Shown here in pieces: positions 5,399 through 6,008 of a stretch of DNA of 6,008 nucleotides (the first letter of the stretch is position 1; the number at the start of each line of letters is the position of its first letter). The notes below the pieces were generated by a model that saw only the letters and a program-made list of their open reading frames with translations, was not told the origin of the DNA and ran no database searches. The stretch comes from CAZSGN01 sp964606415 (GTDB lineage: Bacteria > Bacteroidota > Bacteroidia > Bacteroidales > JBBRXJ01), in assembly GCA_964606415.1 (NCBI GenBank), contig CAZSGN010000179.1, forward strand, positions 1-6,008. Direction: 5' to 3'. The translations under genes and the position numbers were made by a program.

Positions 5399-5962
5399 AT
5401 GTTGAAGCAGGATTTACACATTCACACCATTTTTTCTAAAGATGATGGTGCTGTGGTGGAGCAGCAAACGCTGGAGATGATTAAAGCATTGGGACATGCT
5501 GAGGTGATTGGCATTAGTGATCATTATGAGTCTCTCCGGGATGATTTTGATGAATATAAAAAAGCGGTTAAGTCTTTTGGTTTTCATCTTGGTACTGAAG
5601 TGGATGGTGCCCGCTCTGTAGATGGTGCTGTTGAACTGGATGTGGAGTATTATTTTTATCATTGCTGGGATACCGATGATAATTACAGCGGAATTGAAAA
5701 ATTGCTGGCAACTAATAAACCAGTTATCATCTCGCATCCTAATGCAACGGGGACTGATCTGAACAGGATTCCAAAAGAATGCCTGGTTGAGATTAATAAC
5801 AGGTACATCTGGCAGTCAGATTGGATCAAAGAATTATCTCCTTTTGCTGACAGGTTCCGTTGGGTTTTGAGTTCGGATGCCCACAAGCCTTCATGGCTTT
5901 GCCAGAATGTGGCTCTTTATGCAGCCAATCAACTGGGAATTGAAGAGACCATTTTATTTTAA
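5399..5962 (+). CDS. PHP-domain metal-dependent phosphoesterase
   Basis: A compact 187-residue protein covering one PHP domain. Motif I is H7-x-H9 in QDLHIHT, motif II is D41-H42 in GISDHYE, and E67 (GTEVDG), H88 (FYHCW), H113 (ISHPN) and D160-x-H162 (SSDAHKP) supply the remaining expected metal ligands; E131 lies in VEINN. This is close to the nine-ligand trinuclear site of YcdX-type enzymes, with Asp15/Asp16 near the place of the third histidine. The family hydrolyses phosphate esters, as in histidinol phosphatase and nucleotide or polymerase-associated PHP domains. At 187 residues it is shorter than HisK (about 270), so the substrate is unknown. ATG 5399 is preferred over an in-frame TTG at 5378, which would add seven residues but falls within a -7 box. 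The final codons and stop overlap the right inverted-repeat copy. Confidence 0.87.
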   Translation: MLKQDLHIHTIFSKDDGAVVEQQTLEMIKALGHAEVIGISDHYESLRDDFDEYKKAVKSFGFHLGTEVDGARSVDGAVELDVEYYFYHCWDTDDNYSGIEKLLATNKPVIISHPNATGTDLNRIPKECLVEINNRYIWQSDWIKELSPFADRFRWVLSSDAHKPSWLCQNVALYAANQLGIEETILF

Positions 5963-5999
5963 TGGTTAAATATTTAAATGATATAAGACACTGTTAAAA
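5955..5999. repeat. Right copy of the inverted repeat
   Basis: This is the reverse-complement partner of 4846-4889. It starts inside the penultimate codon of the PHP gene, so the repeat supplies the last codon and the stop (5960-5962). It also contains the 12-bp AT palindrome TTAAATATTTAA (5966-5977). The window ends nine bases later, so it is not possible to see whether the repeat or a terminator continues. Confidence 0.7.
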
Positions 6000-6008
6000 T
6001 TGTTAAAA

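Noticed and set aside
5414..5737. 107-codon minus-strand frame inside the PHP gene
   Set aside because: The plus strand carries the intact PHP ligand set; the antisense product has no recognisable features.
3251..5962. Metallophosphoesterase, methyltransferase, TonB-like and PHP genes as one functional system
   Set aside because: Opposite strands, separate promoter-like boxes and long spacers argue for independent units; no shared pathway can be named from the sequence.

Overview
The window looks like ordinary chromosomal DNA from a member of the Bacteroidota, perhaps Bacteroidales or Marinilabiliales-like; the order is a guess. The evidence is the AT-rich sequence, the lack of Shine-Dalgarno sites before starts, several matches to the Bacteroidota -7 promoter box TAnnTTTG, a FISUMP-domain lipoprotein, a secreted GH2 enzyme, a stand-alone TonB C-terminal domain and a bTHX ribosomal protein gene.

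Layout, left to right. Positions 1-110 are a less AT-rich non-coding end with a 10-bp perfect inverted repeat. A FISUMP lipoprotein gene (111-743, minus) diverges from a secreted GH2 beta-glucuronidase (1022-2830, plus) that has both catalytic glutamates and the NxK motif for uronate recognition. A 39-codon gene for 30S protein bTHX follows (2927-3046, plus), with its own promoter-like box. Its 3' side carries a roughly 100-bp complex palindrome and then an intrinsic terminator (3171-3210). A CpdA-like metallophosphoesterase (3251-4018, minus) converges on that terminator. A divergent spacer of 243 bp holds a plus-strand promoter, a strong hairpin and a possible 28-codon leader ORF, and leads to a class I methyltransferase of the phospholipid N-methyltransferase type (4262-4816, plus). 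Last come a TonB C-terminal-domain protein with no membrane anchor (4920-5327, plus) and a small PHP-family phosphoesterase (5399-5962, plus).

The genes do not form an obvious pathway. Most appear to be separate transcription units, with no SusC/SusD partner beside the glucuronidase. I see no phage, transposase, CRISPR or defence genes, and I cannot support a claim of a new multi-gene system. The observations most worth a second look are structural. A 44/45-bp imperfect inverted repeat brackets the TonB-like and PHP genes. A compound palindrome lies between the bTHX stop codon and its terminator. The anchorless TonB-domain protein and the hairpin-bearing leader of the methyltransferase are the other two.
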